64,000 bases of DNA from Acuticoccus sp. I52.16.1 (GTDB lineage: Bacteria; Pseudomonadota; Alphaproteobacteria; Rhizobiales; Amorphaceae), in NCBI RefSeq assembly GCF_022865125.1, contig NZ_CP094828.1, positions 806,001 through 870,000 of the forward strand, written 5' to 3'. The translations under genes and the position numbers were made by a program. The stretch's first letter is position 1, and each line of letters starts with the position of its first letter. The notes beneath the pieces were generated by a model. That model was not told the origin of the DNA and made no database searches. It saw only the letters and a program-made list of their open reading frames with translations. This document shows, one piece after another, positions 10,721 through 20,616 of this stretch.

Positions 10721-12021
10721 GCGCCGGCGCCGTCATCATCGGCTTCACGGCGATGCTCGTGATGATGATCCTGTCGCTCCCCGTCGCCGTCATCATGGTG
10801 GTGACGGGCGTCGTCGGCGGCACGCTCATCTTCGGCTGGCCGCTGGTCCTGTCCATGGGCCCGGTCGCCTGGGGCGTGCAGAACGAGAACATCCTCACCG
10901 CCGTCCCGCTCTTCATCCTGCTGGGCGAACTGCTGCTGCGATCCGGCCTCGCCGACCGCATGTACACCGCGCTCGCGGTCTGGTTCGTGCGGCTGCCCGG
11001 CGGGCTCCTCCATACCAACATCGGCGCCTCGGCGCTCTTCGCGGCGACGTCCGGCTCCTCCGTCGCGACGGCGGCCACCATCGGCACCGTCTCGCTCCCC
11101 AACCTGATGAAGCGCGGCTACAGCCCCAGCCGCTCGCTGGGGTCGCTGGCGGCCGGCGGGACGCTCGGCATCCTCATTCCGCCCAGCGTCAACCTCCTGA
11201 TCTACGGCTCGCTCGCCGAGACCTCGATCGGCCAGCTCTTCATCGCCGGCATCGTGCCCGGCCTCCTGCTGACGCTCTTCTTCATGCTCTTCATCGCCGT
11301 GCAGAGCCTCGTCAGTCCCGACCCGGCGCAACAGGTCGAGGAGGAGCTGCTCCCGTTGCGCGAGCGGCTGAAGCTCGCGCGCCACCTGGTGCCGCCGCTC
11401 ATCATCTTCCTGGTGGTGATGGGGTCGATCTACCTCGGCATCGCGACGCCGACCGAGTCGGCCGCGCTCGCGGTCGTCGTGGCACTGATCTTCATCGCCG
11501 TCAGCGGCCGCCTGTCGCTCCCCCTGCTCGACACCTGCTTCCGCCAGTCCGCCAAGACGACCGGCATGATCCTGATGATCGTCGCCGCGGCGTTCATGCT
11601 CAACGTGACGCTGGCGCTGGGCGGCGCGGCGCAGGCGATGACGACGTGGGTCGCCTCGTTCGGCCTTTCGGCGACATGGCTCCTCCTCATCCTCATCGCC
11701 TTCTACTTGATCCTCGGCATGTTCATGGACGTCCTGTCCATGCAGGTGCTGACGATCCCGATCGCGCTGCCGGTGATCTCCGCCGCCGGGATCGACCCGG
11801 TGTGGTTCGGCATCTTCGTCGTCCTGATGTGCGAGCTGGGGATGATCACGCCGCCGGTCGGCATGAACCTCTACGTCGTGCAGGGCGTGCGCACCGACCG
11901 GGGACCGTTCGGCGACGTGGTGAAGGGCGCGATCCCCTATGCGCTGATCATGATCCTCTTCACCATCCTCCTCATCCTGGTGCCCGAGATCGTCCTGTGG
12001 CTCCCGGCGCAGATGCGATGA
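10717..12021 (+). CDS. TRAP transporter large permease (DctM family)
   Basis: The main transport subunit, 434 residues and about 11-12 helices. Typical DctM segments are visible: VPLFILLGELLLRSGLADRM, the ASALFAATSGSSVATAATIG loop that lines the transport site, GTLGILIPPSVNLLIYGSLA, and LGMITPPVGMNLYVVQG near the end. The final ATGA overlaps the amidase start, so the two are translationally coupled. Confidence 0.95.
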   Translation: MSAGAVIIGFTAMLVMMILSLPVAVIMVVTGVVGGTLIFGWPLVLSMGPVAWGVQNENILTAVPLFILLGELLLRSGLADRMYTALAVWFVRLPGGLLHTNIGASALFAATSGSSVATAATIGTVSLPNLMKRGYSPSRSLGSLAAGGTLGILIPPSVNLLIYGSLAETSIGQLFIAGIVPGLLLTLFFMLFIAVQSLVSPDPAQQVEEELLPLRERLKLARHLVPPLIIFLVVMGSIYLGIATPTESAALAVVVALIFIAVSGRLSLPLLDTCFRQSAKTTGMILMIVAAAFMLNVTLALGGAAQAMTTWVASFGLSATWLLLILIAFYLILGMFMDVLSMQVLTIPIALPVISAAGIDPVWFGIFVVLMCELGMITPPVGMNLYVVQGVRTDRGPFGDVVKGAIPYALIMILFTILLILVPEIVLWLPAQMR

Positions 12022-13442
12022 GCGCCACCGAGGCCGGCGAGGCCTGGCGCCTCACCGCGACCGAGCTGCTTTGCGCCTACCGCGCCGGAACGCTCACCCC
12101 GGCGGCGGTGCTGGACGCCGCGCTCGCCCGCATCGCCCGGCTCGACCCCGCGCTCAACGCCGTCGTCGCCCTCTCGCCGACGGCCCGCGAGGAGGCCGCG
12201 CGGTCCACTGCCCGCTGGGCGGCCGGCATGCCGCGCGGCCCGCTCGACGGCGTGCCGGTGATGGTGAAGGACAACATGATCGTCGCCGGGATGCCGGCGA
12301 CGTTCGGCAGCGCCCTCTTCGCCGATCGCCCGCAGGACGAGGACGAACTCCCCATCCGCAGGCTGCGCAAGGCCGGTGCCATCGTCGTCGCCAAGACCAA
12401 CACGCCCGAGTTCGCCGTCGAGGGCTACACCGGCAACCGCCTGTTCGGCGTCACGCGCAACCCGTTCGACCCGGATCTGACGCCGGGCGGCTCGTCGGGC
12501 GGGTCGGTCGCGGCGGTGGCGGCCGGCTTCGTGCCGTTGGCGCTCGGCACCGACGGCGGCGGCTCCACCCGGCGTCCGGCGGCCTATACCGGGCTCGTCG
12601 GCCTGAAGCCCGGCATCGGCGCCATCGCCCGCGCCGGTGGCCTGCCGCAGATCCTGATGGACTTCGAGGTGGTGGGGACCTTCGCCCGCTCCGCCGCCGA
12701 CACGCGCCTCCTCTACGAGGCGCTCGCCGGCCCGGACCGTGCCGACCCCGCCTCCCGCGAACGCGCCGTCGCGCCGCCGCGCGCCCCGCTGCGCATCCTC
12801 CACGTCGAGCGGATCGACGGCGCGCCCTGCGACCGGAGCATCCTCGCCGCCGTCGCCCGAACGGCCGACGCCTTGCGCGGCCTCGGCCACACGGTGGTGC
12901 CGGGCGACCTCCCGGTGGACACCGCCGGCCTCGCCGCGCTGTGGCCGGCGATCGCCGAGATGGGCCTCGCCCGGCTGATGCAGCGGGAGGCCGCGTTCGC
13001 CGCCCTCGCTTCGCCTCGCTATGTGGAAATGGCCGAGCGCGGCCGCGCCCACCCGGCGACCACCCTCCTCGCCACGCTGGAGACCGTCGCCGCGGTGCGC
13101 GCTCAGACCTCCGCGCTCTTCGCCGACGTCGACCTGGTGCTGATGCCGGCTTGCGCCGCGATGCCCTGGCCCGCCGCCGAGCCGTTCCCGACCGAGATCG
13201 ACGGGCACCCCGTCGGCCCCCGCGGCCACGCGGTCTACACCGGCTGGGTCAACGCCGCCGGTCACCCGGCCGTGTCGCTCCCCTGCCCGGTCGACGGCCT
13301 CCCCATCGGCGCACAGCTGATCGGCGACCTGGGCGCCGAGCCCCTGCTCCTCGACATCGCCGAGGCCTACGCCGACGCAGTCCCCCTCTTCCCCCGCTGG
13401 CCGGCAATGGCACAGACGAACGCCCCGAACGCCGGCGCGTGA
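12018..13442 (+). CDS. Amidase (amidase-signature family)
   Basis: A cytosolic amide hydrolase of 474 residues using a Ser-cisSer-Lys triad. The Lys is K84 (VPVMVKDNM), the cis-Ser lies in GGSSGGS near residue 159, and the nucleophile is S183 ([12 protein letters not shown]). Length and order match the family. The start ATG overlaps the dctM stop, so the enzyme is made together with the importer and probably acts on what it brings in. AtzF-, GatA- or nylon-oligomer-hydrolase-like activities cannot be separated by eye; with no gatB or gatC neighbour it is not the tRNA amidotransferase. Confidence 0.9.
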   Translation: MSATEAGEAWRLTATELLCAYRAGTLTPAAVLDAALARIARLDPALNAVVALSPTAREEAARSTARWAAGMPRGPLDGVPVMVKDNMIVAGMPATFGSALFADRPQDEDELPIRRLRKAGAIVVAKTNTPEFAVEGYTGNRLFGVTRNPFDPDLTPGGSSGGSVAAVAAGFVPLALGTDGGGSTRRPAAYTGLVGLKPGIGAIARAGGLPQILMDFEVVGTFARSAADTRLLYEALAGPDRADPASRERAVAPPRAPLRILHVERIDGAPCDRSILAAVARTADALRGLGHTVVPGDLPVDTAGLAALWPAIAEMGLARLMQREAAFAALASPRYVEMAERGRAHPATTLLATLETVAAVRAQTSALFADVDLVLMPACAAMPWPAAEPFPTEIDGHPVGPRGHAVYTGWVNAAGHPAVSLPCPVDGLPIGAQLIGDLGAEPLLLDIAEAYADAVPLFPRWPAMAQTNAPNAGA

Positions 13443-13476
13443 GCAGCGGCCGGTAGCCGATGAAATCGAAGAAGGC

Positions 13477-13550
13477 TGGAGCGGGTGAGGGGAATCGAAC
13501 CCCCGTCGTCAGCTTGGAAGGCTGCTGCTCTACCATTGAGCTACACCCGC
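13477..13550 (-). tRNA. trnG: tRNA-Gly (anticodon TCC)
   Basis: A 74-base cloverleaf on the minus strand with acceptor arms GCGGGTG/CACCCGC, D-loop AGCTCAATGGTAGAGC, anticodon loop CTTCCAA giving TCC, T-arm GGGGGTTCGATTCCCC and encoded CCA. Confidence 0.97.
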
Positions 13551-13629
13551 GTGCACGCCTGAGCGTGACGGCGCCGAGGCGCTCCTCGAATTGGCACGGC
13601 CGCTCGGGCTTGGCAAGCGCCGCGGCGCG

Positions 13630-15480
13630 TTACTGCGCCGCCGGCTCCAGCGCCTCGGCCGAGATGAACCCGCCCGACTGGTGCGACCACAGCCGCGCGT
13701 AGAGGCCGCCCGCATCGGCAAGCGCCGCGTGGCGGCCCTCCTCCACCACGCGGCCATGATCGAGCACCACCAGGCGGTCCAGCGAGGCGATGGTCGACAG
13801 GCGGTGCGCGATCGCGATCACGGTCTTGCCCTCCATCAGCGCGAAGAGGCTCTCCTGGATCGCCGCCTCGACCTCCGAGTCGAGCGCGCTCGTCGCCTCG
13901 TCCATCACCAGGATCGGCGCGTTCTTCAGGAACACCCGCGCGATCGCGATGCGCTGGCGCTGGCCGCCCGAGAGTTTCACCCCGCGGTCGCCCACGTGCG
14001 CGTCGAACCCGGTGCGTCCGCGCGCGTCCGACAGGCCCTCGATAAACTCCAGCGCATTCGCCCGCCGCGCCGCCTCGTGGATCTCCGCGTCGGTCGCGTC
14101 GGGGCGGCCATAGGCGATGTTCTCGCGGATCGAGCGGTGCAGCAGTGCCGGCTCCTGCGTCACCACGCCGATCGCCTCCCGCAACGCGTCCTGACGCACC
14201 GCGGCGATGTCCTGCCCGTCGATCAGGATGCGCCCCGCCTCCAGATCGTGCAGACGCAGCAACAGGTTCATCAGCGTCGTCTTGCCCGCCCCCGACGGAC
14301 CCACGAGGCCGATCTTCTCGCCCGGCCGCACGGTCAGGTCGAGATGGTCGATCACCCCCCGCTCCTTGCCGTAGTGGAAGCGGATTCCGTCGAACACGAT
14401 CTCGCCCTTCGTCACCGTCAGCGCGCCGGCGTCCGGCGCGTCCTTCACGGCCGGGGTCTGGGCCAGCATGCCGCGGCCGTCGGCGATGGTGCCGACCGCC
14501 TCGAACAGCATCGTCATTTCCCACATCACCCAGTGCGACAGGCCGTTGAGGCGCAGCACCAGCGTGATCGACACCGCCAGCGCCCCCATCGAGATGGAAC
14601 TCGTCGTCCAGAAGTAGATGCCGAGCGCACCGATCGAGAACAACAGCACCGCGTTGAGCGCGTAGTTGACGACGTTGAACGCCGTCACCAGGCGCATCTG
14701 CCGGTGCACGGTCGCCAGGAAGCCGTCCATCGCCTCGCGCGAATAGTCCCGCTCGCGGTCGGCGTGGGAGAAGAGCTTCACCGTCTGGATGTTGGTGTAG
14801 GCGTCGACGATGCGGCCGGTCATCATCGAGCGCGCGTCGGCCTGCGCCTCGGACGCCTTGCCGAGACGGGGGATGAACCACCACAGCGTCACCGCGTAGG
14901 CCAGGGCCCAGACGATCAGCGGCAGCATCAGCCGCCAGTCCGCCTGCGCCGCCACCACGACGATGCCGACGAAGAACGAAATCACGTAGACGAAGACGTC
15001 CGTCACCCGCAGCGTCACGTCGCGCACCGCGAGCGAGGTCTGCATCACCTTGGTGGCGATGCGGCCGGCGAACTCGTCCGCGTAGAAGGCGACCGGCATG
15101 CGCAGGAGGTGACGGTGGGCGAGCCAACGCACCACCATCGCGTAGTTGCCCGCCAGCGTCTGATGCAGGATCGCCGACTGGAGCATGATGAGCGACGGCA
15201 GCCCGACGAGGATCGCCACCCCGACGATCGCCAGCGTGCCCCCCTCCTCGGCCAGCAGGCTGGAGGGGTCGTGGGTGGACAGCCAGTCGACCAGCGTGCC
15301 GAGGAATCCGAACAGAAAGGCCTCGCCCAGCCCGATCGCCGCCGACAACGCGCACATGATCGCGACCCAAGGCCATACGTCGCGCGAGTAATGCCACATG
15401 AAGGCCAGGAATCGGCGGGGCGGGGCGAGCGTCGCGCGCGTCGGATAGGGGTCGACCAGGCGCTCAAAGAAACCAAACAT
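13630..15480 (-). CDS. ABC exporter, fused membrane and ATPase domains
   Basis: A half-transporter of 616 residues. Six helices in the N-terminal about 320 residues form the exporter fold. The ATPase follows, with Walker A GLVGPSGAGKTT, signature KLSGGQRQRIAIARV, Walker B ILVMDEATSALD and the H-loop IAHRLST. I chose ATG 15480 (MFGFFERLVDPYP) because GGAGG lies 8 bases upstream; earlier in-frame ATGs at 15501 and 15576 lack this. It belongs to the lipid/multidrug exporter branch that probably works as a homodimer. Substrate unknown; flanked by tRNA-Gly and a divergent peptidase gene. Confidence 0.92.
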   Translation of the reverse strand: MFGFFERLVDPYPTRATLAPPRRFLAFMWHYSRDVWPWVAIMCALSAAIGLGEAFLFGFLGTLVDWLSTHDPSSLLAEEGGTLAIVGVAILVGLPSLIMLQSAILHQTLAGNYAMVVRWLAHRHLLRMPVAFYADEFAGRIATKVMQTSLAVRDVTLRVTDVFVYVISFFVGIVVVAAQADWRLMLPLIVWALAYAVTLWWFIPRLGKASEAQADARSMMTGRIVDAYTNIQTVKLFSHADRERDYSREAMDGFLATVHRQMRLVTAFNVVNYALNAVLLFSIGALGIYFWTTSSISMGALAVSITLVLRLNGLSHWVMWEMTMLFEAVGTIADGRGMLAQTPAVKDAPDAGALTVTKGEIVFDGIRFHYGKERGVIDHLDLTVRPGEKIGLVGPSGAGKTTLMNLLLRLHDLEAGRILIDGQDIAAVRQDALREAIGVVTQEPALLHRSIRENIAYGRPDATDAEIHEAARRANALEFIEGLSDARGRTGFDAHVGDRGVKLSGGQRQRIAIARVFLKNAPILVMDEATSALDSEVEAAIQESLFALMEGKTVIAIAHRLSTIASLDRLVVLDHGRVVEEGRHAALADAGGLYARLWSHQSGGFISAEALEPAAQ

Positions 15481-15722
15481 CGTGCCCTCCGTCGGCCGCA
15501 TATAGAGATGCCCGCTCCGGAAGGGAAATGAAGCTTTGATGTCCGCCCGCCGCAGCCGGCGTGGCCAGGGCGGCATGGCGGGGGCCGGCCGGAGTTCGCG
15601 GCGCGGGCAGCGGGGCTCGGCGGGGCTCGGCGCGGCATGCCCGCTGCGCCGGCGGGGACGGGGCGTCGCAGTCGCCGGACCGGGCCTTCCGGTGCGCCCG
15701 CGATGCCTCTAGGCTGCGGCGT

Positions 15723-16784
15723 ATGGGCATCTTCCTCGACCCCCGGCGGACCGCCGCCCCGCACCGCGCCGACACCTCCCGACGGCGCCGCCGGGCGATC
15801 CGCGCCGCACTCGCTCTCGCGGTCGGTGCCGCGCTTCCCGCGCAGGCCGCCCCGCTGGCGGGGGTCGGCGCGCCGCCGCACGTCGCGGCCGTCCGCCTTG
15901 CCGAAGCGCCGGTGCCGACCGCCAAGCCGGGCGCGGCCCCGCGGCGCCATCCCCGCGCCGCGAACGCCGCCGGAGATGCCACTGGTGATGGTGCCGCCGA
16001 GCGTGAAGTGAGCGACCGCGGCGGGCTGTTCGGCACCGGTCTCTTTAGCGGCAGCCGCGCCACGTCCGGCGGCGGAGGAGGCGGCAATACCGCGCAGCGG
16101 GCGCTCCTCGCCGCCTATCCCGGCGCCTTCCGGATCGACGGCGACACGGTCGTCTTCCCCGACGGCACGCGGATCGCCTGGGACGACGGCCGCCGCAAGT
16201 CCGCCGCCGCCCTCTTGGCCGACCCCGACGTGGAGGACATGTTCCACTATCCCTATCCCGCCGGCGCCCCGGCCCGCGCCCCAGGCCGCGACGAAGACCC
16301 CGGCCGCATCCGCAACGACGCCTTCTTCAAGGCGCTCTACGGGTCGAGCGCGGGGGCGGTGCGCGGCAGCCTTCGGTCGGTGCCCTGGGTGCCGCGCCTC
16401 GGCGGCGGGCAGCTCCCCGTCACCACCCGATTCGGCGTCGATCGGAAGCTGGAAGCCGTCTCGCGCGAGTTGGAACGGCTCCCGGCGCGCTTCCACAAAT
16501 ACCTCGTCCCCTCGGCCGGGACCTTCAACTGGCGCGTCATCGCCGGAACCGACCGCCAGAGCGTCCACTCGTTCGGCGCCGCGATCGACATCAATACGAA
16601 ATACACCAACTATTGGCGCTGGGACGCCCCGAAAAGCGGCGGTCCGCTGCCTTACCGCAATCAAATTCCGCTCGAAATCGTCTCGGTGTTCGAGAAATAT
16701 TGTTTCGTCTGGGGTGGGCGCTGGTATCACTATGATACAATGCACTTCGAGTATCGGCCCGAACTCTTACCCCATTGCCGCTGA
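15723..16784 (+). CDS. Exported M15-type peptidase (VanY/extensin-like)
   Basis: A predicted envelope zinc peptidase of 353 residues. An Arg-rich N-terminus precedes a signal segment (RAALALAVGAALPAQA) and a low-complexity Gly/Ala/Pro stretch to about residue 125. The C-terminal domain has the M15 zinc ligands: H282 and D289 in SVHSFGAAIDIN, and H341 in TMHFEYRPELL. This fold cleaves D-Ala-containing peptidoglycan cross-links or stem peptides. The start ATG at 15723 avoids a long Arg-rich extension. Monocistronic and divergent from the ABC exporter. Confidence 0.82.
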   Translation: MGIFLDPRRTAAPHRADTSRRRRRAIRAALALAVGAALPAQAAPLAGVGAPPHVAAVRLAEAPVPTAKPGAAPRRHPRAANAAGDATGDGAAEREVSDRGGLFGTGLFSGSRATSGGGGGGNTAQRALLAAYPGAFRIDGDTVVFPDGTRIAWDDGRRKSAAALLADPDVEDMFHYPYPAGAPARAPGRDEDPGRIRNDAFFKALYGSSAGAVRGSLRSVPWVPRLGGGQLPVTTRFGVDRKLEAVSRELERLPARFHKYLVPSAGTFNWRVIAGTDRQSVHSFGAAIDINTKYTNYWRWDAPKSGGPLPYRNQIPLEIVSVFEKYCFVWGGRWYHYDTMHFEYRPELLPHCR

Positions 16785-16885
16785 AAGCCGATTTCGTCTC
16801 GCGAACGGCGCAGCCTGGAATTGGACGAAGTTGCCGAACGCCGGTTCGAGGCGTACCGTTCCCGAGAAACACGGGAGGGTAGATT

Positions 16886-19800
16886 GTGAACCGTTCGGTC
16901 TCGCTGGACGATAAGTACGACCTCTCGAAGGATCACGTCTTCCTGTCCGGGACGCAGGCGCTGGTGCGTCTCTGCCTCGCCCAGGTCGCGCGCGACGCCG
17001 CCGCCGGGCACCGCACCGCGGGCTACGTCACCGGCTACCGCGGCTCGCCCCTCGGCGGCCTGGACCAGACCTTCGGCAAGGTCCGCAAGCTCCTCGGCGA
17101 CAGCGTCCTCTTCCAGCCCGGCCTCAACGAGGACCTCGCCGCGACCGCCATCTGGGGCAGCCAGCGCGCCGCCCTCTTCGGCGAGAACAAGTACGACGGC
17201 GTCTTCGGCCTGTGGTACGGCAAGGGCCCCGGCGTCGACCGCTCGGGCGACGTCTTCCGCCACGCCAACCTCGCCGGCACGGCCCCGCTGGGCGGGGTCC
17301 TCGCCCTGCTGGGCGACGATCACACCTGCGAAAGCTCCACCACCGCCCACCAGTCCGAATTCGGCCTGGTCAACACGCTGATGCCGATCCTGTCGCCCGC
17401 CGGCGTGCAGGACATCGTCGACTACGGCCTCCTCGGCATCGCGATGAGCCGCTTCTCGGGCCTGTGGATCGGCTTCAAGCTGGTCAAGGACACGGTCGAG
17501 TCCACCGCCTCGATCGACGGCCGGACCGACCGGCTCGACATCCTCCGCCCCGCCTTCGAGTTCGCGCAGAGCCCCAATATCGCCAACGTCGGCTTCGACG
17601 CGCTCGGCGAAGAGGCCCGCCTGCACGACATCAAGCTCCCCGCCGCCCAGGCCTTCGCCCGCGCCAACCGGCTGAACCAGGTCGTCATGCGTGGCGGCCC
17701 CGCGGCGCGCATCGGCCTCGTCGGCACCGGCAAGAGCTGGCTCGACCTCCTGGAGGCACTGGCCGCCCTGGGGATCGACGAGGTGGCCGCCGCCAACCTC
17801 GGCATCCGCGTCATGAAGGTCGGCATGCCCTGGCCCATCCCGCGCGAGGACATCGTCGACTTCGCCGACGGGCTGGAGCAGATCATCGTCGTCGAGGAGA
17901 AGCGCGGCCTCATCGAGCCGCAAATGAAAGACGCGCTCTACGGCACCGCCAACGCCCCCGCCATCGTCGGCAAGCACGACGAGACCGGCCGCGATCTCTT
18001 CCGCGCCCCCGCCGCGCTGGACGCCAACCACGTCGCGCGCGAGATCGGCCGCCGCCTGGCGGACCGCGGCGCCGAGATGGTGCGCGCCCCGCTCGCCGAG
18101 CTGGAGGCGCTGGCCGACCGGCTGAAGGCCACCACCAACATCACCGAGCGCAAGCCGTACTTCTGCGCCGGCTGTCCGCACTCCTCGTCGACCGTGGTGC
18201 CGGAGGGGTCCAAGGCGGGCGCGGGCATCGGCTGCCACTTCATGGCCATCTGGATGGACCGTGACACCGTCGGCTTCACGCAGATGGGCGGCGAGGGCGC
18301 GCAGTGGGTCGGCGAGGCGCCCTTCTCCACCCGCCCGCACATGTTCCAGAACCTCGGCGACGGGACCTACAACCACTCCGGGTCGTTGGCGCTGCGTGCC
18401 GCCGTCGCCGCCGGCACCAACATCACCTACAAGATCCTCTTCAACGACGCGGTCGCCATGACCGGCGGCCAGACCCACGACGGCGGCAACCTCACCCCCG
18501 CCGCCATCGCCGCCCAGGTCCGCGCCGAGGGCGTCAAAGAGGTCGCCATCGTCACCGACGAGCCGGAGAAATACGCCAAGATCCCGCTGCGGGACGTCAC
18601 CGTCGACCATCGCGACGAGATCATGGACGTGCAGAAGCGCCTCGCCGCGACGCCCGGCGTCACGGTGATGATCTACGACCAGACCTGCGCCTCGGAGAAG
18701 CGCCGCCGCCGCAAGCGCGGCGCCTTCCCCGATCCCGACAAGCGCATCGTCATCAACGAGCGCGTGTGCGAGGGCTGTGGCGACTGCGGCGTGCAGTCGA
18801 ACTGCGTGGCGATCCAGCCGGTGGAGACCGCCTTCGGCCGCAAGCGCCAGATCGACCAGTCCTCCTGCAACAAGGACTTCTCCTGCCTCAAGGGCTTCTG
18901 CCCGTCCTTCGTCACCGTCCACGGCGCCAAGCTGAAGGCGACCACCGTGCCGGACATGCCCGAGGACCTCCCCGAGCCGACCCGCGCCCCGCTCACCGAC
19001 GCGATGGGCCTGCTGGTGACCGGCGTCGGCGGCACCGGCGTCGTCACCGTGGGCGCCGTCATCGGCATGGCCGCCCACATCGAGGGGCTCGGCGCCGGCG
19101 TGATCGACATGGCGGGCCTCGCCCAGAAGGGCGGCGCGGTGCTCAGCCACATCAAGATCGCGCCCAAGCCGGAGGACATCACCACCATCCGCGTCGGCGC
19201 CGGCGACGCCATGGCGGTGCTGGGCTGCGACATCGCGGTCGCCGGCTCGGCCAAGGTGCTGGCGGCCATCGGCGAGGGCGCCAAGGTCGTCGTCAACACA
19301 CACGAGCAGTTCCCGGGCGACTTCACCCGCAACATCGACTTCACGCTCCCCTCGCGCCGCATCGTCCAGGCGTTGGAGGCGCGGGCCGAGACCGTCGCCT
19401 TCGACGCCACCGACGCCGCGACCACGCTCTTCGGCGACGCCATCGCCTCCAACATGATGGTGATGGGGGCGGCCTATCAGTCCGGCGCGCTGCCGCTGTC
19501 GCCCGCCTCACTGGAAGAAGCGATCCGCCTCAACGGCGCCGCGGTGCCGATGAACCTCGCCGCCTTCCGCGCCGGCCGCCTGTCGGTCGCCGACCCGGAC
19601 CGTTTCGCCGCGATGCTGGCGGCTTCCGCCGGCACCCCGTTGCCGCACCGCGTCGCCCCGGCCAACGCCGACGAGCGGGTCGCGCGCAACGCCGAGAGCC
19701 TCACCGCCTATCAGGACGCCGCCTACGCCAAGCGCTTCACAGACCGGATCGATCAGGTCCGCGCCGCAGCCAGGACCGCCGGGATCGACAGCGAGACCCT

Positions 19801-20326
19801 GGTCGATACCGTCGCGCGCCAGCTCTACAAGATGATGGCGATCAAGGACGAGTACGAGGTGGCGCGGCTCTACGTGGACGGCGGGTTCGCCGAGCAGCTG
19901 AAGCATCAGTTCGCCGGGTATGACAGCCTCGAATTCCACATGGCGCCGCCGATCCTGTCGCAGACCGACGGGCGCACGGGCCGCCCCGCCAAACGCGCGT
20001 TCGGGCCGTGGATGCTCAAGGTTCTGCCCTACCTCGCCAAATGGCGGCGCCACCGCGGCACTTGGCTCGACGTCTTCGGTCGCACCGCCGAGCGCCGCGA
20101 GGAGCGCGCCATGCTCGCCCGCTACGAGGCGACGGTCGACCACATCGCCAAAACGCTGACGGCCGAGCGAGCCGAGGCGGCCGTGGCACTGGCGGGCTGG
20201 GTCGAGGCGATCAAGGGCTACGGCCCGGTCCGCGCCGAGAACGTCGAGAAGGCCCTCACCCGCCTGCCGGATCTCGAGGCCGCCTACGACGACGCTCCCA
20301 CCCGCTCCCGCCAGGCCGCCGAGTAG
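16886..20326 (+). CDS. Indolepyruvate ferredoxin oxidoreductase, fused alpha-gamma/beta form
   Basis: Oxidatively decarboxylates arylpyruvates to acyl-CoA in amino acid breakdown. The 1,146-residue polypeptide fuses both subunits. The N-terminal pyrimidine-type domain starts FLSGTQALVRLCLAQ. The TPP-binding domain follows (CAGCPHSSSTVVPEGSKAGA and GDGTYNHSGSLA). A Cys-rich Fe-S segment lies near residue 626 (CEGCGDCGVQSNC) with further cysteines to about residue 672. The gamma domain begins near residue 712 (VTGVGGTGVVTVGAV), and a C-terminal extension of about 200 residues completes it. Start is GTG at 16886 behind GGGAGGG. It stands alone; these long fusions are frequent in alphaproteobacteria. 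Confidence 0.93.
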   Translation: MNRSVSLDDKYDLSKDHVFLSGTQALVRLCLAQVARDAAAGHRTAGYVTGYRGSPLGGLDQTFGKVRKLLGDSVLFQPGLNEDLAATAIWGSQRAALFGENKYDGVFGLWYGKGPGVDRSGDVFRHANLAGTAPLGGVLALLGDDHTCESSTTAHQSEFGLVNTLMPILSPAGVQDIVDYGLLGIAMSRFSGLWIGFKLVKDTVESTASIDGRTDRLDILRPAFEFAQSPNIANVGFDALGEEARLHDIKLPAAQAFARANRLNQVVMRGGPAARIGLVGTGKSWLDLLEALAALGIDEVAAANLGIRVMKVGMPWPIPREDIVDFADGLEQIIVVEEKRGLIEPQMKDALYGTANAPAIVGKHDETGRDLFRAPAALDANHVAREIGRRLADRGAEMVRAPLAELEALADRLKATTNITERKPYFCAGCPHSSSTVVPEGSKAGAGIGCHFMAIWMDRDTVGFTQMGGEGAQWVGEAPFSTRPHMFQNLGDGTYNHSGSLALRAAVAAGTNITYKILFNDAVAMTGGQTHDGGNLTPAAIAAQVRAEGVKEVAIVTDEPEKYAKIPLRDVTVDHRDEIMDVQKRLAATPGVTVMIYDQTCASEKRRRRKRGAFPDPDKRIVINERVCEGCGDCGVQSNCVAIQPVETAFGRKRQIDQSSCNKDFSCLKGFCPSFVTVHGAKLKATTVPDMPEDLPEPTRAPLTDAMGLLVTGVGGTGVVTVGAVIGMAAHIEGLGAGVIDMAGLAQKGGAVLSHIKIAPKPEDITTIRVGAGDAMAVLGCDIAVAGSAKVLAAIGEGAKVVVNTHEQFPGDFTRNIDFTLPSRRIVQALEARAETVAFDATDAATTLFGDAIASNMMVMGAAYQSGALPLSPASLEEAIRLNGAAVPMNLAAFRAGRLSVADPDRFAAMLAASAGTPLPHRVAPANADERVARNAESLTAYQDAAYAKRFTDRIDQVRAAARTAGIDSETLVDTVARQLYKMMAIKDEYEVARLYVDGGFAEQLKHQFAGYDSLEFHMAPPILSQTDGRTGRPAKRAFGPWMLKVLPYLAKWRRHRGTWLDVFGRTAERREERAMLARYEATVDHIAKTLTAERAEAAVALAGWVEAIKGYGPVRAENVEKALTRLPDLEAAYDDAPTRSRQAAE

Positions 20327-20387
20327 AAGGCATCCCCGACCCGGCCCGCACGCGCAGGCCCCCCCACACGCAGGTCCCGCACACGCC

Positions 20388-20413
20388 CCCTCGCGCTCGC
20401 CGCCTCGCGAGGG
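20388..20413. terminator. Hairpin between convergent genes
   Basis: Arms CCCTCGCG (20388-20395) and CGCGAGGG (20406-20413) with a 10-base loop. It lies 62 bases past the oxidoreductase stop and serves convergent transcription from the sensor-kinase gene on the other strand. No T tract. Nothing else stands out in the 290-base spacer. Confidence 0.4.
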
Positions 20414-20616
20414 CGAGGCCTCGGCGCCGTCCCTCGGGAGCGGTGCGAGCGGTGCCTGTGCGTGACCGCACCAGCCGATGTGCCCCGGCGCCGCCGGCGC
20501 TCGGGTCGCCTGCGCCGTCGCCCCTCGCCCCGCCCGGCACGTGATGCCGGCGGTCGCATCCATCCCCCCTGCGCGGCCCCGACGTCGCGAAAACCCGCGG
20601 GGCACGCTGCGGCGGG

